NCBI GenBank assembly: GCA_017462605.1
Contig: JAFTQV010000004.1
Coordinates: 1 to 41,631, forward strand
Length of the DNA stretch: 41,631 bases
Direction: 5' to 3'
Source of the DNA: Clostridia bacterium
Lineage (GTDB): Bacteria > Bacillota > Clostridia > Oscillospirales > CAG-272
Positions 23,162 to 33,400 of this stretch are shown here, one piece after another. Numbering within the stretch: position 1 is the stretch's first letter; each line of letters starts with the position of its first letter. The translations under genes and the position numbers were made by a program. The notes beneath the pieces were generated by a model, which saw nothing but the letters and a program-made list of their open reading frames with translations, did no database searches and was not told the origin of the DNA.

Positions 23162-23899
23162 ATGGTACAGATTTTTTCTATCCCCGTTCTTGAAGCCTTT
23201 GAGGCGTGCGAGGCGGACGGCTCGGTAGGATGCCCCTACTGTAAAATTTACAGAGAGCTTCAGTCAAACGAGCTTGACATAATACTCGGCGCATCTATGA
23301 TGGAGCCGGATATCCGAATAAAGACCAACGAGCTTGGCTTCTGCAATCCCCATTTCGGAATGATGATGACGCGTAAGAGAATGCTCGGAATAGGTCTTAT
23401 GCTTGAAAGTCACCTCGCCGAGGTCAGAAAGAAGATCGGCGCGAAGGCGCTCCTCGGAGACCCCTCGGCAAAGAGCTTGCCTAAGATATCAAAGCTCAAC
23501 CGCGACTGCTACGTCTGCGAGAGGATAAATAAAAACCTTGACGCGGTAATTTCAACAACGGTGTATCTTTACGAGAAGGACGAAAATGATTTCAGGAGAA
23601 AATTCAAGTCTCCCGAATACTTCTGCCTTCCGCACTACGCCATGCTTATGGAATACGCGTCAAAGAAAATGGATAAAAAGCTCTTCCGCGAATTTTTCGA
23701 TATAGCGGAAGGACTTGAAGAAAAATACGCAGAAACTCTTTCGGGCGACGTCAGCTGGTTCTGCAAAAAATTCGACTATCGCTTCGATGAGGAGCCGTGG
23801 TACAACTCTAAGGATTCGGTCCAGAGATCGGTCAAATTCCTTACGGGCTCTATGGAAGACGAAGGCGAGGGAGGACGGAAGAATAAAAATGGTAATTGA
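23162..23899 (+). CDS. DUF6062 family protein
   Basis: The 245-aa protein matches DUF6062 as I recall the family: a CPYC pair at the start (near residues 24-27), the PDIRIKTNELGFCNPHFGMM segment near 49-68, LMLESHLAEV near 80, a second CYVC pair (near 119-122) and an FCLPHY near 154. The repeated Cys-x-x-Cys and Cys-x-x-His elements suggest metal binding; no catalytic function is known. It is the first gene of a plus-strand run and overlaps the next gene (SMC-like ATPase) by 11 nt, so the two products are probably made together. No signal peptide or membrane segment. Confidence 0.8.
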   Translation: MVQIFSIPVLEAFEACEADGSVGCPYCKIYRELQSNELDIILGASMMEPDIRIKTNELGFCNPHFGMMMTRKRMLGIGLMLESHLAEVRKKIGAKALLGDPSAKSLPKISKLNRDCYVCERINKNLDAVISTTVYLYEKDENDFRRKFKSPEYFCLPHYAMLMEYASKKMDKKLFREFFDIAEGLEEKYAETLSGDVSWFCKKFDYRFDEEPWYNSKDSVQRSVKFLTGSMEDEGEGGRKNKNGN

Positions 23900-26204
23900 A
23901 AGAATTGAGATAAAAAGCTTCGGTCAGCTGACCGATATGACTCTTGATTTTTCGGACACGATAAACGTCATCGAGGGTCAGAACGAGGCAGGTAAAAGCA
24001 CAATAGCTTCATTCATCAAATATATGCTCTACGGCTTCGAGGCAACCGAGGCTGAGGGCGAGCTTGGCGAAAGAAGAAAGAGAATAAACTGGATGACGGG
24101 TATTGCCGAAGGCACCATGACCGTCTCTGTCGGCGGCAAGAAGTATCTTATCACGAGATCCACCGTTCAGTCCGAGAACGCGGGCAGAACGACTTATAAG
24201 GAAGAAAGCGCGATAATCGACCTTGAAAGCGGCACACCCGCTTTCGGAAAGCTCCCTGCGGGAGAGGTATTCTTCGGCGTTGACCGCGAGCTTTTCCTGA
24301 ATACCGCATTCATCGGTCAGGTGGTGGACACCTCGATATCCGAGGGCTCGGTCAAGGAGTCGATAGAAAATATACTCTTCTCCGCAAGCGAGAAGGTCAA
24401 TACAGCAAGAGCCGCAAAAAGCATCTCGGATAAAATGGAGACGCTTCTGCACCCCGGCAATACGGGCGGCGCTATCATGGATCTTATAAAGAAGCAGGAA
24501 GAGCTTGAGGAAAAGCTCAGGAATACAGACGAGGACAATAAGAGGATACTCGCCAAGGAAGCCGAGCTTCACGAGATCAGAATGCGCAAGAAGGAAGCCG
24601 AGGAAAAGGAAGCGGGGCTTCTCGAGCTTGACGAATGCTATTGCAACGTTAAGATCATCCAGTCGTTTGACAATCTTCACACTCTTGAAGAGGATCTTGA
24701 CCGCAAGAACGAAGCTTATAGCGAATTTATCGCGGAGAATACTAAGAACGGATTTATTCCGACCAACGATTACGTCACCGAGATCGCAGTTGCGAGAAGA
24801 GCGGTCGACGATAACTACCGACGCCTCGAAAACGCGGAGCGCGCATACGCAAAGGAAAGAAGCGCTATCGGTATAACGAGAGAGATAGAGGGCGCGATCG
24901 AGCTTTCGGACAGCTTTGGCGGAGAGGCCAAGCTTGAGAGTAAGCTGAACGGATGCGCAATCAACAAGATCAAATGTATCGCGGGCGGTATCTTTGCGCT
25001 GATAGTTGCGCTCGCCTCGCTTGTGACAGACCTTGCCTGGACTTCCCTTCCCACTCCCGCAAAGATCGCTATCGCAGTGCTTGGAGCGATCTCGCTCGGC
25101 GGCGCCGGTCTTCTTGCATACCTCACCGTGGGAGCTTACCGAACCGAGGCTAAGATGTGCCGCGATTTCGAGACCGAAAGCGTATCCGAGCTTCGCGAAA
25201 AGCTCGCTGTCATAAGAGAAGCGAGAGGTAAGAGAGATACACTTATCAATAACACGGAAAACGCGCGACGCGCGCACGAGGGCGCAAAGCTTGATTATGA
25301 AAACGCGCGCCGTGAGCTTTCCGAGATCGCCATGCGCTGGAGCGACGAGGGTGTGGCTACCGATCCCTCATTCCTGAACGATCTTGAGGCGAGAGTACAT
25401 AAATTTCTTCGCGAAAATAACAGGCTTCTCGAAGAGAAGACGACCACCGAGATCGCCGTCAAGGAGATCCGCCGCTCTCTTGCGGATAAGAGCGAAATAG
25501 ACATAAGAAGCAAGGTTCCGCCTATCAGAAGAAAGGTCGTTGCCGAGATCAATCACGACGAGATACTTTCGAATATAGAGGAGAGCCGAGCTATCATAGA
25601 GGAGCAGCAAAGACTTTCCTTCGTTGTTGAAAACGAGCTTTCGGAGCTTAAGCTCCGCGCAAAGGATCCGGGAGAGCTTTACTCAAAGATCCAGGCTCTT
25701 GAGACCAAGATAAACGAGCTTCGCATGAAGCACAAGGCATATTTCGTTGCCCTCAAGGCGATCAATTCCGCGTCAGACAGTCTGCGCCGCGAGATCTCCC
25801 CGAGACTCGGAGAATATGCTACCGAGCTTCTCGGTATTATGACGGACAATAAGTATAGCTCACTTTCCGTGGACGGCGCGCTTAAGGTCAACTTCACAAC
25901 ACCCGACGGCAAGGAAAAGTCGGTTGATTATCTTTCGGGCGGAACGAGAGATCTTACCTATATCGCGGTAAGAATGGCTCTTATAGATATGCTCTACACC
26001 GAAAAGCCCCCGATCTGCTTTGACGAGACCTTCGCAAATCAGGACAACGCGAGAGCTGAGGCTATGATGAAGGCGGTAAGAAAGCTTTCGGATGACGGAC
26101 TTCAGAGCTTTATCTTCACCTGCCGCCAAAGAGAGGCTTCTATGGCGTCTGAGATACAGCCGAGATCAGCAATATTCAAGCTTTCAATAGCAAAAAGCGA
26201 ATAA
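23889..26204 (+). CDS. SMC/SbcC-like ATPase with central membrane helices (YhaN-like)
   Basis: I start at ATG 23889 (MVIERIEIKSFGQL), the normal beginning of this family; the frame is open further upstream only by chance within the DUF6062 gene. The 771-aa protein has Walker A GQNEAGKST at 30-38, long coiled coils (about 200-340 and 430-600), an ABC signature YLSGGTRDL and Walker B ICFDETFANQD near the C-terminus. In the middle, where a Rad50/SbcC hook would be, are two hydrophobic helices (about 361-385 and 391-417), so the coiled-coil tips probably sit in the membrane. That is the layout of YhaN of Bacillus. YhaN is normally beside an SbcD-like nuclease (YhaO); none is present here and the partner may be the DUF6062 protein. 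Confidence 0.85.
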   Translation: MVIERIEIKSFGQLTDMTLDFSDTINVIEGQNEAGKSTIASFIKYMLYGFEATEAEGELGERRKRINWMTGIAEGTMTVSVGGKKYLITRSTVQSENAGRTTYKEESAIIDLESGTPAFGKLPAGEVFFGVDRELFLNTAFIGQVVDTSISEGSVKESIENILFSASEKVNTARAAKSISDKMETLLHPGNTGGAIMDLIKKQEELEEKLRNTDEDNKRILAKEAELHEIRMRKKEAEEKEAGLLELDECYCNVKIIQSFDNLHTLEEDLDRKNEAYSEFIAENTKNGFIPTNDYVTEIAVARRAVDDNYRRLENAERAYAKERSAIGITREIEGAIELSDSFGGEAKLESKLNGCAINKIKCIAGGIFALIVALASLVTDLAWTSLPTPAKIAIAVLGAISLGGAGLLAYLTVGAYRTEAKMCRDFETESVSELREKLAVIREARGKRDTLINNTENARRAHEGAKLDYENARRELSEIAMRWSDEGVATDPSFLNDLEARVHKFLRENNRLLEEKTTTEIAVKEIRRSLADKSEIDIRSKVPPIRRKVVAEINHDEILSNIEESRAIIEEQQRLSFVVENELSELKLRAKDPGELYSKIQALETKINELRMKHKAYFVALKAINSASDSLRREISPRLGEYATELLGIMTDNKYSSLSVDGALKVNFTTPDGKEKSVDYLSGGTRDLTYIAVRMALIDMLYTEKPPICFDETFANQDNARAEAMMKAVRKLSDDGLQSFIFTCRQREASMASEIQPRSAIFKLSIAKSE

Positions 26205-26228
26205 CAACGATAAGGAACGGTCAGTACA

Positions 26229-27164
26229 ATGAAAAAAATTCTTCTTGTCGGAAGCGCCAATATGGATCTTTCGATGAATATATGCAGAGTCCCCGAGCCG
26301 GGAGAGACCCTGCTTGATGACGGCGGTATAGCCTACACCCCCGGCGGTAAGGGAGCAAACTCTGCCGTTGCATTCGCGAAGCTCGGCGCGGACTGCGTTT
26401 TCTGCACTAAGCTCGGCGCCGATGCTCACGGTCAGAAGCTCTTCAATTATTATAAGGAATGCGGAATAAATACGTCTTGCATCAAGGTCGATCCCGAAGC
26501 GCCGACAGGTCTTGCCGTCGTTATGAAGGAAGCAGACGGAGCAAACCGCATAATCGTCTATCCCGGAGCCAATAAGACTCTCACGAGGGAGAACGTGCTT
26601 GACGCATTCTTCACCGAGCCCGACGCGCTTTATATCGGCTTTGAGATCCCCTTTGACATTGCCGTTGCGGCGGCAAAAATCGCTTCGGTCAAGAATATCC
26701 CCATATTCGTCGATGCGGCGCCTGCCTCGAAGGACTACCCCCTTGAGATGCTGCCGCCCGTTGAGGTCTTCTCGCCCAACGAGTCAGAGACCCTTGAATA
26801 CACGGGAATATACCCCGACACCACGGAAAACTGCCTTAAGGCGGCTCTTGCCCTCAGCAACCGCGTGAAGGCTAAGTATATCGTCATTAAGCTCGGATCA
26901 AGGGGCTCATTCGTCTTTGACGGAAAGCATCTTGACGTTATCCCTGCTTACCGCCCGGATGCGGTAGTTGATACGACTGCGGCGGGAGACACATTTACCG
27001 CAGGACTCACCCTTGAGTATCTGCGCTCCTACGGCAACATAAAGAACGCTATGAGATACGGCTCTGCCGCTGCGGCTATCGCGGTATCGAGAAAGGGCGC
27101 GGGCTCGTCCATTCCGAGCGAGGATGAGGTAATCGAGTTTTTACGCAAAAGAATTAATTTCTAA
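26229..27164 (+). CDS. rbsK: Ribokinase (PfkB family)
   Basis: The 311-aa kinase phosphorylates ribose or a related sugar at the terminal hydroxyl using ATP. It has the PfkB signatures GSANMDLSMN at the start, GGKGANSAVAFAKLGADC (residues 38-55) and DTTAAGDTFTAGL (near 248), with catalytic Asp in AAGD. An ATG at 26229 sits 24 nt after the ATPase gene. The length and motifs are typical. The specificity for ribose is inferred from closeness to RbsK; deoxyribose or another pentose is possible, and no transporter or isomerase is adjacent. Confidence 0.88.
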   Translation: MKKILLVGSANMDLSMNICRVPEPGETLLDDGGIAYTPGGKGANSAVAFAKLGADCVFCTKLGADAHGQKLFNYYKECGINTSCIKVDPEAPTGLAVVMKEADGANRIIVYPGANKTLTRENVLDAFFTEPDALYIGFEIPFDIAVAAAKIASVKNIPIFVDAAPASKDYPLEMLPPVEVFSPNESETLEYTGIYPDTTENCLKAALALSNRVKAKYIVIKLGSRGSFVFDGKHLDVIPAYRPDAVVDTTAAGDTFTAGLTLEYLRSYGNIKNAMRYGSAAAAIAVSRKGAGSSIPSEDEVIEFLRKRINF

Positions 27165-27185
27165 ATAAATTATCGGGAGCTGCTT

Positions 27186-28115
27186 ATGAGCTACACTGTA
27201 ACCGAACTTACCTATCCGTCAAGCGACGGCAAAAACACTATATACGCAAAAATGTATATTCCCGAAGGGAGGATCTTAGGCGCAGTTCAGCTTTCTCACG
27301 GAATGGTCGATCACGTTGAAAGATACGAGGAGCTTGCTATCCGCTTAGCCGAGGCGGGCTTTGTCTTCGCGGGCAACGATCATCTCGGTCACGGAAAGAG
27401 CGTGCGCTCCGAGGAAGACTTCGGATATTTCACCGAAAAGGATCCCATCACCTGCATTCTCAGGGATATCCATACGCTCAATAGGATCATACGCGACCGC
27501 TTCGGAGTTAAGCCCTATCTTTTCGGGCATAGCATGGGCTCATTTATTTCAAGGCTATTTGCCGAGAGGCATTCCGCAAGCATACAGGGTCATATAATTC
27601 ACGGCACGGGCGGTCCTATGGGCGCAATACTGCCTATCGGCAAGGGCATAGTCAAGCTCATATCTCTTTTCAAGGGCGAGCGATACCGCTCAGAATTCGT
27701 CAAGAATATGTCCTTTATGGGTTATAACTCCCGCTTCCCGAAGGAAGAGGGCGAGAATGCCTGGCTCACGCGTGACACCGAAAGAGTTGCGGATAGACCG
27801 AATGACCCGAGAACAAGCTTCACCTTCACTCTCGAGGGATACAGAACTCTTTTCGAGCTTGTTGGCGAATCAAATAAAAAATCATGGTTCACGTCGTACC
27901 CGACTTCTCTGCGCACGCTGATTGTCAGCGGCAGTGATGACCCTGTCGGTAAATACGGCGAAGGCCCTACATATGTATACAAGCATTTACTTTTAGCAGG
28001 CGTAACAGACGTTTCGCTCGAGATCTTCGAGGGCGCGCGCCACGAGCTTTTCAACGAGACGAACAGAGAGGAATACTACGAATTCCTTATCGAATGGCTG
28101 CTCGGAGAGAAGTAA
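27186..28115 (+). CDS. Alpha/beta hydrolase, monoacylglycerol lipase/lysophospholipase-like
   Basis: This 309-aa serine hydrolase belongs to the Hydrolase_4 (serine aminopeptidase S33-like) group. The oxyanion region is LSHGMVDH (near residues 37-44), the nucleophile elbow GHSMGS near 117, a likely catalytic Asp in SGSDDPVG near 253 and His in GARHELFNE near 285. These are used on monoglycerides or lysophospholipids in the group. No signal peptide is present, so it is intracellular. The stop overlaps the miaA start by one base (TAATG), so the two genes are coupled. Confidence 0.85.
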   Translation: MSYTVTELTYPSSDGKNTIYAKMYIPEGRILGAVQLSHGMVDHVERYEELAIRLAEAGFVFAGNDHLGHGKSVRSEEDFGYFTEKDPITCILRDIHTLNRIIRDRFGVKPYLFGHSMGSFISRLFAERHSASIQGHIIHGTGGPMGAILPIGKGIVKLISLFKGERYRSEFVKNMSFMGYNSRFPKEEGENAWLTRDTERVADRPNDPRTSFTFTLEGYRTLFELVGESNKKSWFTSYPTSLRTLIVSGSDDPVGKYGEGPTYVYKHLLLAGVTDVSLEIFEGARHELFNETNREEYYEFLIEWLLGEK

Positions 28116-29068
28116 TGATCAAAGCATACGCCATAACGGGTCCTACCGCATCGGGCAAGACTGCCCTCTCGCTTGAGATAGCAAAGAGGCTCGGCTGCGA
28201 GATAATCTCCATGGACTCTATGCAGATATACCGCGGAATGGATATAGGGACAGCGAAGGCAACGGCAGAGGAAAGGGCGATAGCGCCGCATCACTGCCTT
28301 GATCTATTGGATCCGCCCGATACCTTTTCCGCCAATGCCTATAAGGAGATCGCCAAGGCGGCGGCTCTCGATATCGAAAGACGCGGGAAAATTCCGCTTT
28401 TCGTGGGCGGAACGGGGCTTTATCTCTCTACTCTTCTTCGCCCCGAATGCGAGTCTGCGCCCGAGTCGCGGCGCGAGTACCGCGAGAGGATAGAGGCTTC
28501 GCTCAAGACGGAAGAGGATAGGATCGCGCTTTGGGAAAAACTCCGAAGTATAGACCCCGAGTCCGCCGTGGCAACTCATTACAATAACGTGCGCAGGGTC
28601 ATCCGCGCACTCGAGATATTTGACAGAACGGGAAAGACCAAAACTTATTTTGACCGCCTCACAAGGGAGACGGCAGGTGAATTTGATATCCTTCATCTGA
28701 CTATTGATATCTATTCGAGAGAGACTCTTTATAAGAGAATAGACAATAGGGTCGATATTATGGTAAAGGAAGGACTTTTCGAAGAGGTTCTTTCATTATA
28801 TAATAAAGGGCTTCTGCCGCCCGAATCAACGGCGGCGCAGGCGATCGGATATAAGGAGATCATCGAGTGCCTCGAGCGCGGCGAGCCCGAGGATGCCGCA
28901 ACCGACCGCATCAAGCAGGCATCGCGGAACTTAGCGAAAAGGCAGCTCACTTGGTTTCGCCATATGGAGGGCGCGAGAGCGCTTTACCTCGATACCGAGG
29001 ACGGTGCGCCGAGAGCCTTTGCCGATATTCTCAACGAAGCGATAGATTATTTTAAAAATAAAGAATAA
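28115..29068 (+). CDS. miaA: tRNA dimethylallyltransferase MiaA
   Basis: MiaA adds a dimethylallyl group to A37 of tRNAs that read codons starting with U. I start at ATG 28115, which overlaps the previous stop and has GGAGAG 4-5 nt upstream; this gives 317 aa. The P-loop GPTASGKTAL (residues 8-17), the DSMQIYRGMDIGTAK segment (about 37-51) with the acceptor-binding residues, and the QAIGYKEI motif (near 238) are all present. The length is normal and the gene looks intact. Confidence 0.96.
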   Translation: MIKAYAITGPTASGKTALSLEIAKRLGCEIISMDSMQIYRGMDIGTAKATAEERAIAPHHCLDLLDPPDTFSANAYKEIAKAAALDIERRGKIPLFVGGTGLYLSTLLRPECESAPESRREYRERIEASLKTEEDRIALWEKLRSIDPESAVATHYNNVRRVIRALEIFDRTGKTKTYFDRLTRETAGEFDILHLTIDIYSRETLYKRIDNRVDIMVKEGLFEEVLSLYNKGLLPPESTAAQAIGYKEIIECLERGEPEDAATDRIKQASRNLAKRQLTWFRHMEGARALYLDTEDGAPRAFADILNEAIDYFKNKE

Positions 29069-29092
29069 AAAACTCAGAAAAGAGGACTTAAT

Positions 29093-30367
29093 ATGAAAGC
29101 TAATGAACTTAAGCAATTACTGAAGGGGGGCGCTCTTTCTAAGTACGCGCATCTCTACCTTGACGTTCAGGGTCAGACTGAAAGATTTATTGCGGCTATC
29201 GACTCCTTCGTGGCTCTTTACGGCGAGGATAGAGATATCTCTATATTCTCCGTTCCCGGCAGAAGCGAGATCTCGGGTAACCACACAGACCACAACAGAG
29301 GCTGCGTGCTTGCAGGCGCTATCGACCGCGATATCATCGCAGTTGCCGCTAAGAATGACGACGGACTTATCCGTATCAAGAGCGAGGGCTACGATGCTAC
29401 CGTCATCGATCTTTCAAAGATAGACGATCCCGATAATTTTGAGAACTACACGTCAGACGCGCTTATCGCAGGTCTTGCTAAGAGCTTTGTCAATAATTCT
29501 TACGCTATCGGCGGCTACGACGCATACGCTACCACCGAGGTGCTTAAGGGAAGCGGCATATCCTCTTCCGCGGCATTCGAGGTAATGATCGGAAATATCC
29601 TTAATTATATGTATAACGACGGCAAGATCTCCAACGTTGATATCGCTAAGTATTCTCAGTGGGCAGAGAACGTTTACTTCGGCAAGCCCTGCGGACTTAT
29701 GGACCAGATCGCTTGCGCTGTCGGCGGCTTTGTCTTCATCGATTTTGAAGATCCCAAGAGCCCCATCGTTGATCCCATCGACTTCTCTCTTACAGATGCA
29801 GGCTACTCGCTTTGCATAGTAAACACAGGCGGAAACCACGCAGACCTCAACGATGACTATGCATCCGTGCCCTACGAGATGAAGGCTGTTGCCCGTGAAT
29901 TCGGCAAGGAAGGTCTTCGCGGACTTACCGAAAGAGAGCTTGTTGCCAAGATCCCCGCTCTCAGAGAGACTCTTGGAGACAGAGCGATCCTCAGAGCCAT
30001 CCACTTCATCAGAGAGAATGACAGAGTAGGCGAGATCAGAGCCGCTCTCAAGGCATCGGACGTTGACGCATTCCTCAGCGGAATTCTCGACTCCGGCTCC
30101 TCTTCCTTCAAGTATCTCCAGAACGTATTTACAACCATTAACGTCAAGGAGCAGGGCCTTTCTCTCGCTCTCGCTCTCACAGAGGGCTGCCTTGCCGGCA
30201 AGGGCTGCGCATGGAGAGTACACGGCGGCGGATTTGCAGGTACTATCCAGGTATTCATCAAGAACGAGCTTGTTCCCAAGTACATAGAGCTTATGGACTC
30301 CGTATTCGGCAAGGGCGCTACTATGAACCTCAAGATCAGACCCGTCGGCGCAACTAAGCTTTTCTGA
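29093..30367 (+). CDS. galK: Galactokinase (GHMP kinase)
   Basis: The 424-aa protein phosphorylates galactose at C1 in the Leloir pathway. It has the galactokinase signature VPGRSEISGNHTDHNRG (near residues 54-70), the ATP-binding GSGISSSAAFE (near 153-163) and the late GGGFAGTIQVF (near 380). The form with ISGNHTDH instead of IGEHTDY is common among Firmicutes galactokinases. Neither galT nor galE is adjacent. It has AGAGGA upstream and ends at a terminator shared with the converging GH95 gene. Confidence 0.92.
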   Translation: MKANELKQLLKGGALSKYAHLYLDVQGQTERFIAAIDSFVALYGEDRDISIFSVPGRSEISGNHTDHNRGCVLAGAIDRDIIAVAAKNDDGLIRIKSEGYDATVIDLSKIDDPDNFENYTSDALIAGLAKSFVNNSYAIGGYDAYATTEVLKGSGISSSAAFEVMIGNILNYMYNDGKISNVDIAKYSQWAENVYFGKPCGLMDQIACAVGGFVFIDFEDPKSPIVDPIDFSLTDAGYSLCIVNTGGNHADLNDDYASVPYEMKAVAREFGKEGLRGLTERELVAKIPALRETLGDRAILRAIHFIRENDRVGEIRAALKASDVDAFLSGILDSGSSSFKYLQNVFTTINVKEQGLSLALALTEGCLAGKGCAWRVHGGGFAGTIQVFIKNELVPKYIELMDSVFGKGATMNLKIRPVGATKLF

Positions 30368-30395
30368 TAGATTATTCATTTAATATAATAGGAAT

Positions 30396-30446
30396 AAAAA
30401 AGGGATATCAGATCCGACCAAATTCGTCGGACCCGATGTCCCTTTT
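30396..30446. terminator. Bidirectional terminator between galK and the GH95 gene
   Basis: A long imperfect stem with AAAAAGGGAT...ATC GA-rich arms (30396-30418) pairs with 30425-30446, flanked by A and T runs on both strands. It serves both convergent genes. Confidence 0.8.
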
Positions 30447-30458
30447 ATTTATTGATAT

Positions 30459-33400
30459 TTATTGCAGTGATGTTCTGTATTCCAGAGCGCTCCTCGAATA
30501 CTTGATGAAGCGCTCCGTTAGAGTGATGAGAGCCTTGTCGCCCTCACTTCTTGCAAAGGCAAGGTAGCTTGAAATATGGTAGCTGCCCTTTTCTGTGCCG
30601 TCAATAAAGTAGGTGACCGTCTCGCACATCTGATAAGCATAGAGGCTTATCTCGATATAAGCGCCGTCTTTATCGGTTTCCACCTTGAAATCTACCTCTC
30701 CTTCACCTACCTTGAAGGTATAGCGTGAAGCATCAGCCCCCTCGGGCAGATAGAATACGAAGGAAGGCGCTGCCGTTAGCCTGAAGGTCGCCGCCGAAAG
30801 ACCCTCGTATGAGCCACCGAGGCTTCCGTCTTCATTTACGGGATTATCTATATCATATCCCTCTCCTATGACGGCGGTTATTTCCTTGACCGCGCCCGTA
30901 TTCTCGGGTGTGAAATAAAGGACTGCCGCTCTTATATAAGAAAGCATATCGCCCGCAAGCTGCTTTTCGGCGCCGCTTCCCGAGGCATCAATGCTTTTTG
31001 CATAATCAAGGATCGAGAAGGAGAATACTCCGCGAGCTTTGGAATCGCCGCGATCAACCGTTGCGATAAGCATGACATCGCGCGCGGCAAGATAGGAATC
31101 AAGCTCTATCTTCATAAGATAGTAGGTCTTACCGTCTCCGAGTGTCACCTCGTTTTCCGAAAGCTCGGGCATATCCGTATATTCCTTTCCGTCAAGCTTA
31201 AAGCTTTCGGTAAGGTTTTTCGGAACGTAAACGTTCATTATAAGGCAGCTATCGAGAGTAATGCTCATCTTAGGCTGATAAGAGGAGATATCGTCCGATG
31301 AAATATCGGATATATAAGCCTCTATTTCGCCTATATAATCGGACATTCTTTCGGTATTCAGAGTCTTATCAATGGCATAGCTCTTGAATTTAAGGTAATT
31401 TGCGTTTGTGAAATAAAGAGCCTTATCTGAGTCGCTCTTTATAGGAAGCTTCTCTATCGCTTCAATAAGCGCACCTCTGTCTATAAGCGAGATAGAGGTC
31501 TCGGTGCAGCTAATCTCTGAGATCACGGCGCCTCTATATTCGCTCTCGCCGTCAAACTTATTCGTATTCTTGAAGGTAATACGAAGCTTGGATGCTATAA
31601 TTCCGTAAAGATCAAAGAGAGTCGCTTCTCCTGTGGAGCTTAGCGCGCGATCGCTGATGATCTTTATCCATTTTCCGCCCGAATATACCTCGATCGAGGT
31701 TTTGTCTGAAGCCGTTGTAAGAGCGCCGTCCACAAGATTTGCGCTTCCGATAAGCTCAGATATCTTAAGAGTGTAAAGACGCTTATCTTCGCCGAGGTCA
31801 AGCTCTGCCGACCAGCTTTGAGAGCCGACGGAAAGCGAAGTGCCCTCATCACCGTCCGTGAGGCTTCCGGCACTACCCGACGTAACCGTTCCGCTGACGG
31901 TAGCAGAGACTCCCGATAACGCGTTCATCTCCTTGCCCTCAAATTTATTTGGAAGATAAGAGAAGCCCGAGCATTCGCTCTCATAGAAGGTGATCCAGCC
32001 CGAGCTGCCGTCATTGGGATCGGCTTCAAATCTTATCCTGCTTCCGATGATGCATCCAAGATCAAAGGTAAGCACAAGATCCGCTCTTCCATCTCCGTTG
32101 TTTACAACGCAGTCCGAGACGTCCGCTTCATCTATTACCGTTATCCATCTTCCGCTCGAATAGACCTCAACCTTCCAGTTCTTTCCCATCTCAGTGGTAT
32201 GACGCTTGAAAAGATAGAACTTAAGCTCGGAAAGCGCGTAATTTCTTTCAAGGTCGATCACAGCGCCCGCTTTTTCATTCTGCCGATTTGAAAATCTTCC
32301 GTCTTTATCGTTATCCGTATTTATGACACCGTCGGTCAGCTTTGAATAAGCGTAGGTGCTATTGAGAGATGAATATTTTTCTTCGAAAACGCGTCCCTCA
32401 AAAAGATTTTCCGAAAGCTGTGCAACCTTATATCCGTCGCACTCACACTCGAAGAAGGTGATAAATCCGCTGTTAAGACATTCTGCGGAAAATCTGATAC
32501 TTGAACCTACTACACCACCAAGATCAAAGACAAGCCAAAGACCGGAGTTGCCGCTCGCCTTGGAAACGAGATATCCGTTCTCGGTATTCGCAAGAGTCTC
32601 GTTTGAGAAGGGTCCGATAACGGAAACTACCTTATCGCCCTGATAGATCTCGATCTTGAAATCCGTACCGATCTGGGCGGTGGTTCTGTTGTAAAGGCAG
32701 AACCTTATCTCATTAAGAACGTAAAGTCCTTCGAGATCCACGCTTCCGTCAAAGCTTCCGTGCTGCTTCGAGGAATATCTGCCCGTGTTGGAATCGTACG
32801 TGCCGTCGTTAAGCTTGCTGTACGTAAAGTTGCTGTCGTAAGACTCGGCCGCTCCCACAATATCTTTGCCGAGAAGAACGTTCTCTCCGTCCGATGAGCC
32901 GATAAGAATGCCCGAAGCATCCATCTCATAATAGGTGACGTAGCCGTTCGCTATACTGCTTGAGCTTAGCCTTATCTTCGAGGCAACGGCGCCGCCCGAA
33001 TTGAATTCGAGCCAGGATCTTCCGTTACCGTCCGATACTATCACTCCGTTATCCTCAATATCGGATGAACCCGCCGTCACCGTGTTGTATGCGCCGACCG
33101 TCACCCACTTGCCGTTTGAAAATGCTTCGATCTTAAGATCCTGACCAACGTGGTCAAGGCTTGTTTTATAGAGGCAGAGTCTTACCTTGTCTATTGAGTA
33201 AAGACCGTCAAGATCTATCACGGCATTCACTTTTCCATTCTCTTTCGAGGAATATCTTCCGCCGCCGTTTTTGTCGAATGAGCCGTCCGTAAGATTATCG
33301 ATAGTATACGATGTGCCGTACTCGCTTGTGCCATTGCCCTTTATTACCTCTTTTCCGAGAAGTATATTTGTCGGGTCGTAATCAAGCGAGGATTCCATTA

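Noticed and set aside
24009-25277. 422-aa minus-strand frame
   Set aside because: It is antisense to the intact SMC-like ATPase gene, with no ribosome site or recognisable motif.
29453-30379. 308-aa minus-strand frame
   Set aside because: It is antisense to galK and begins within the shared terminator region.
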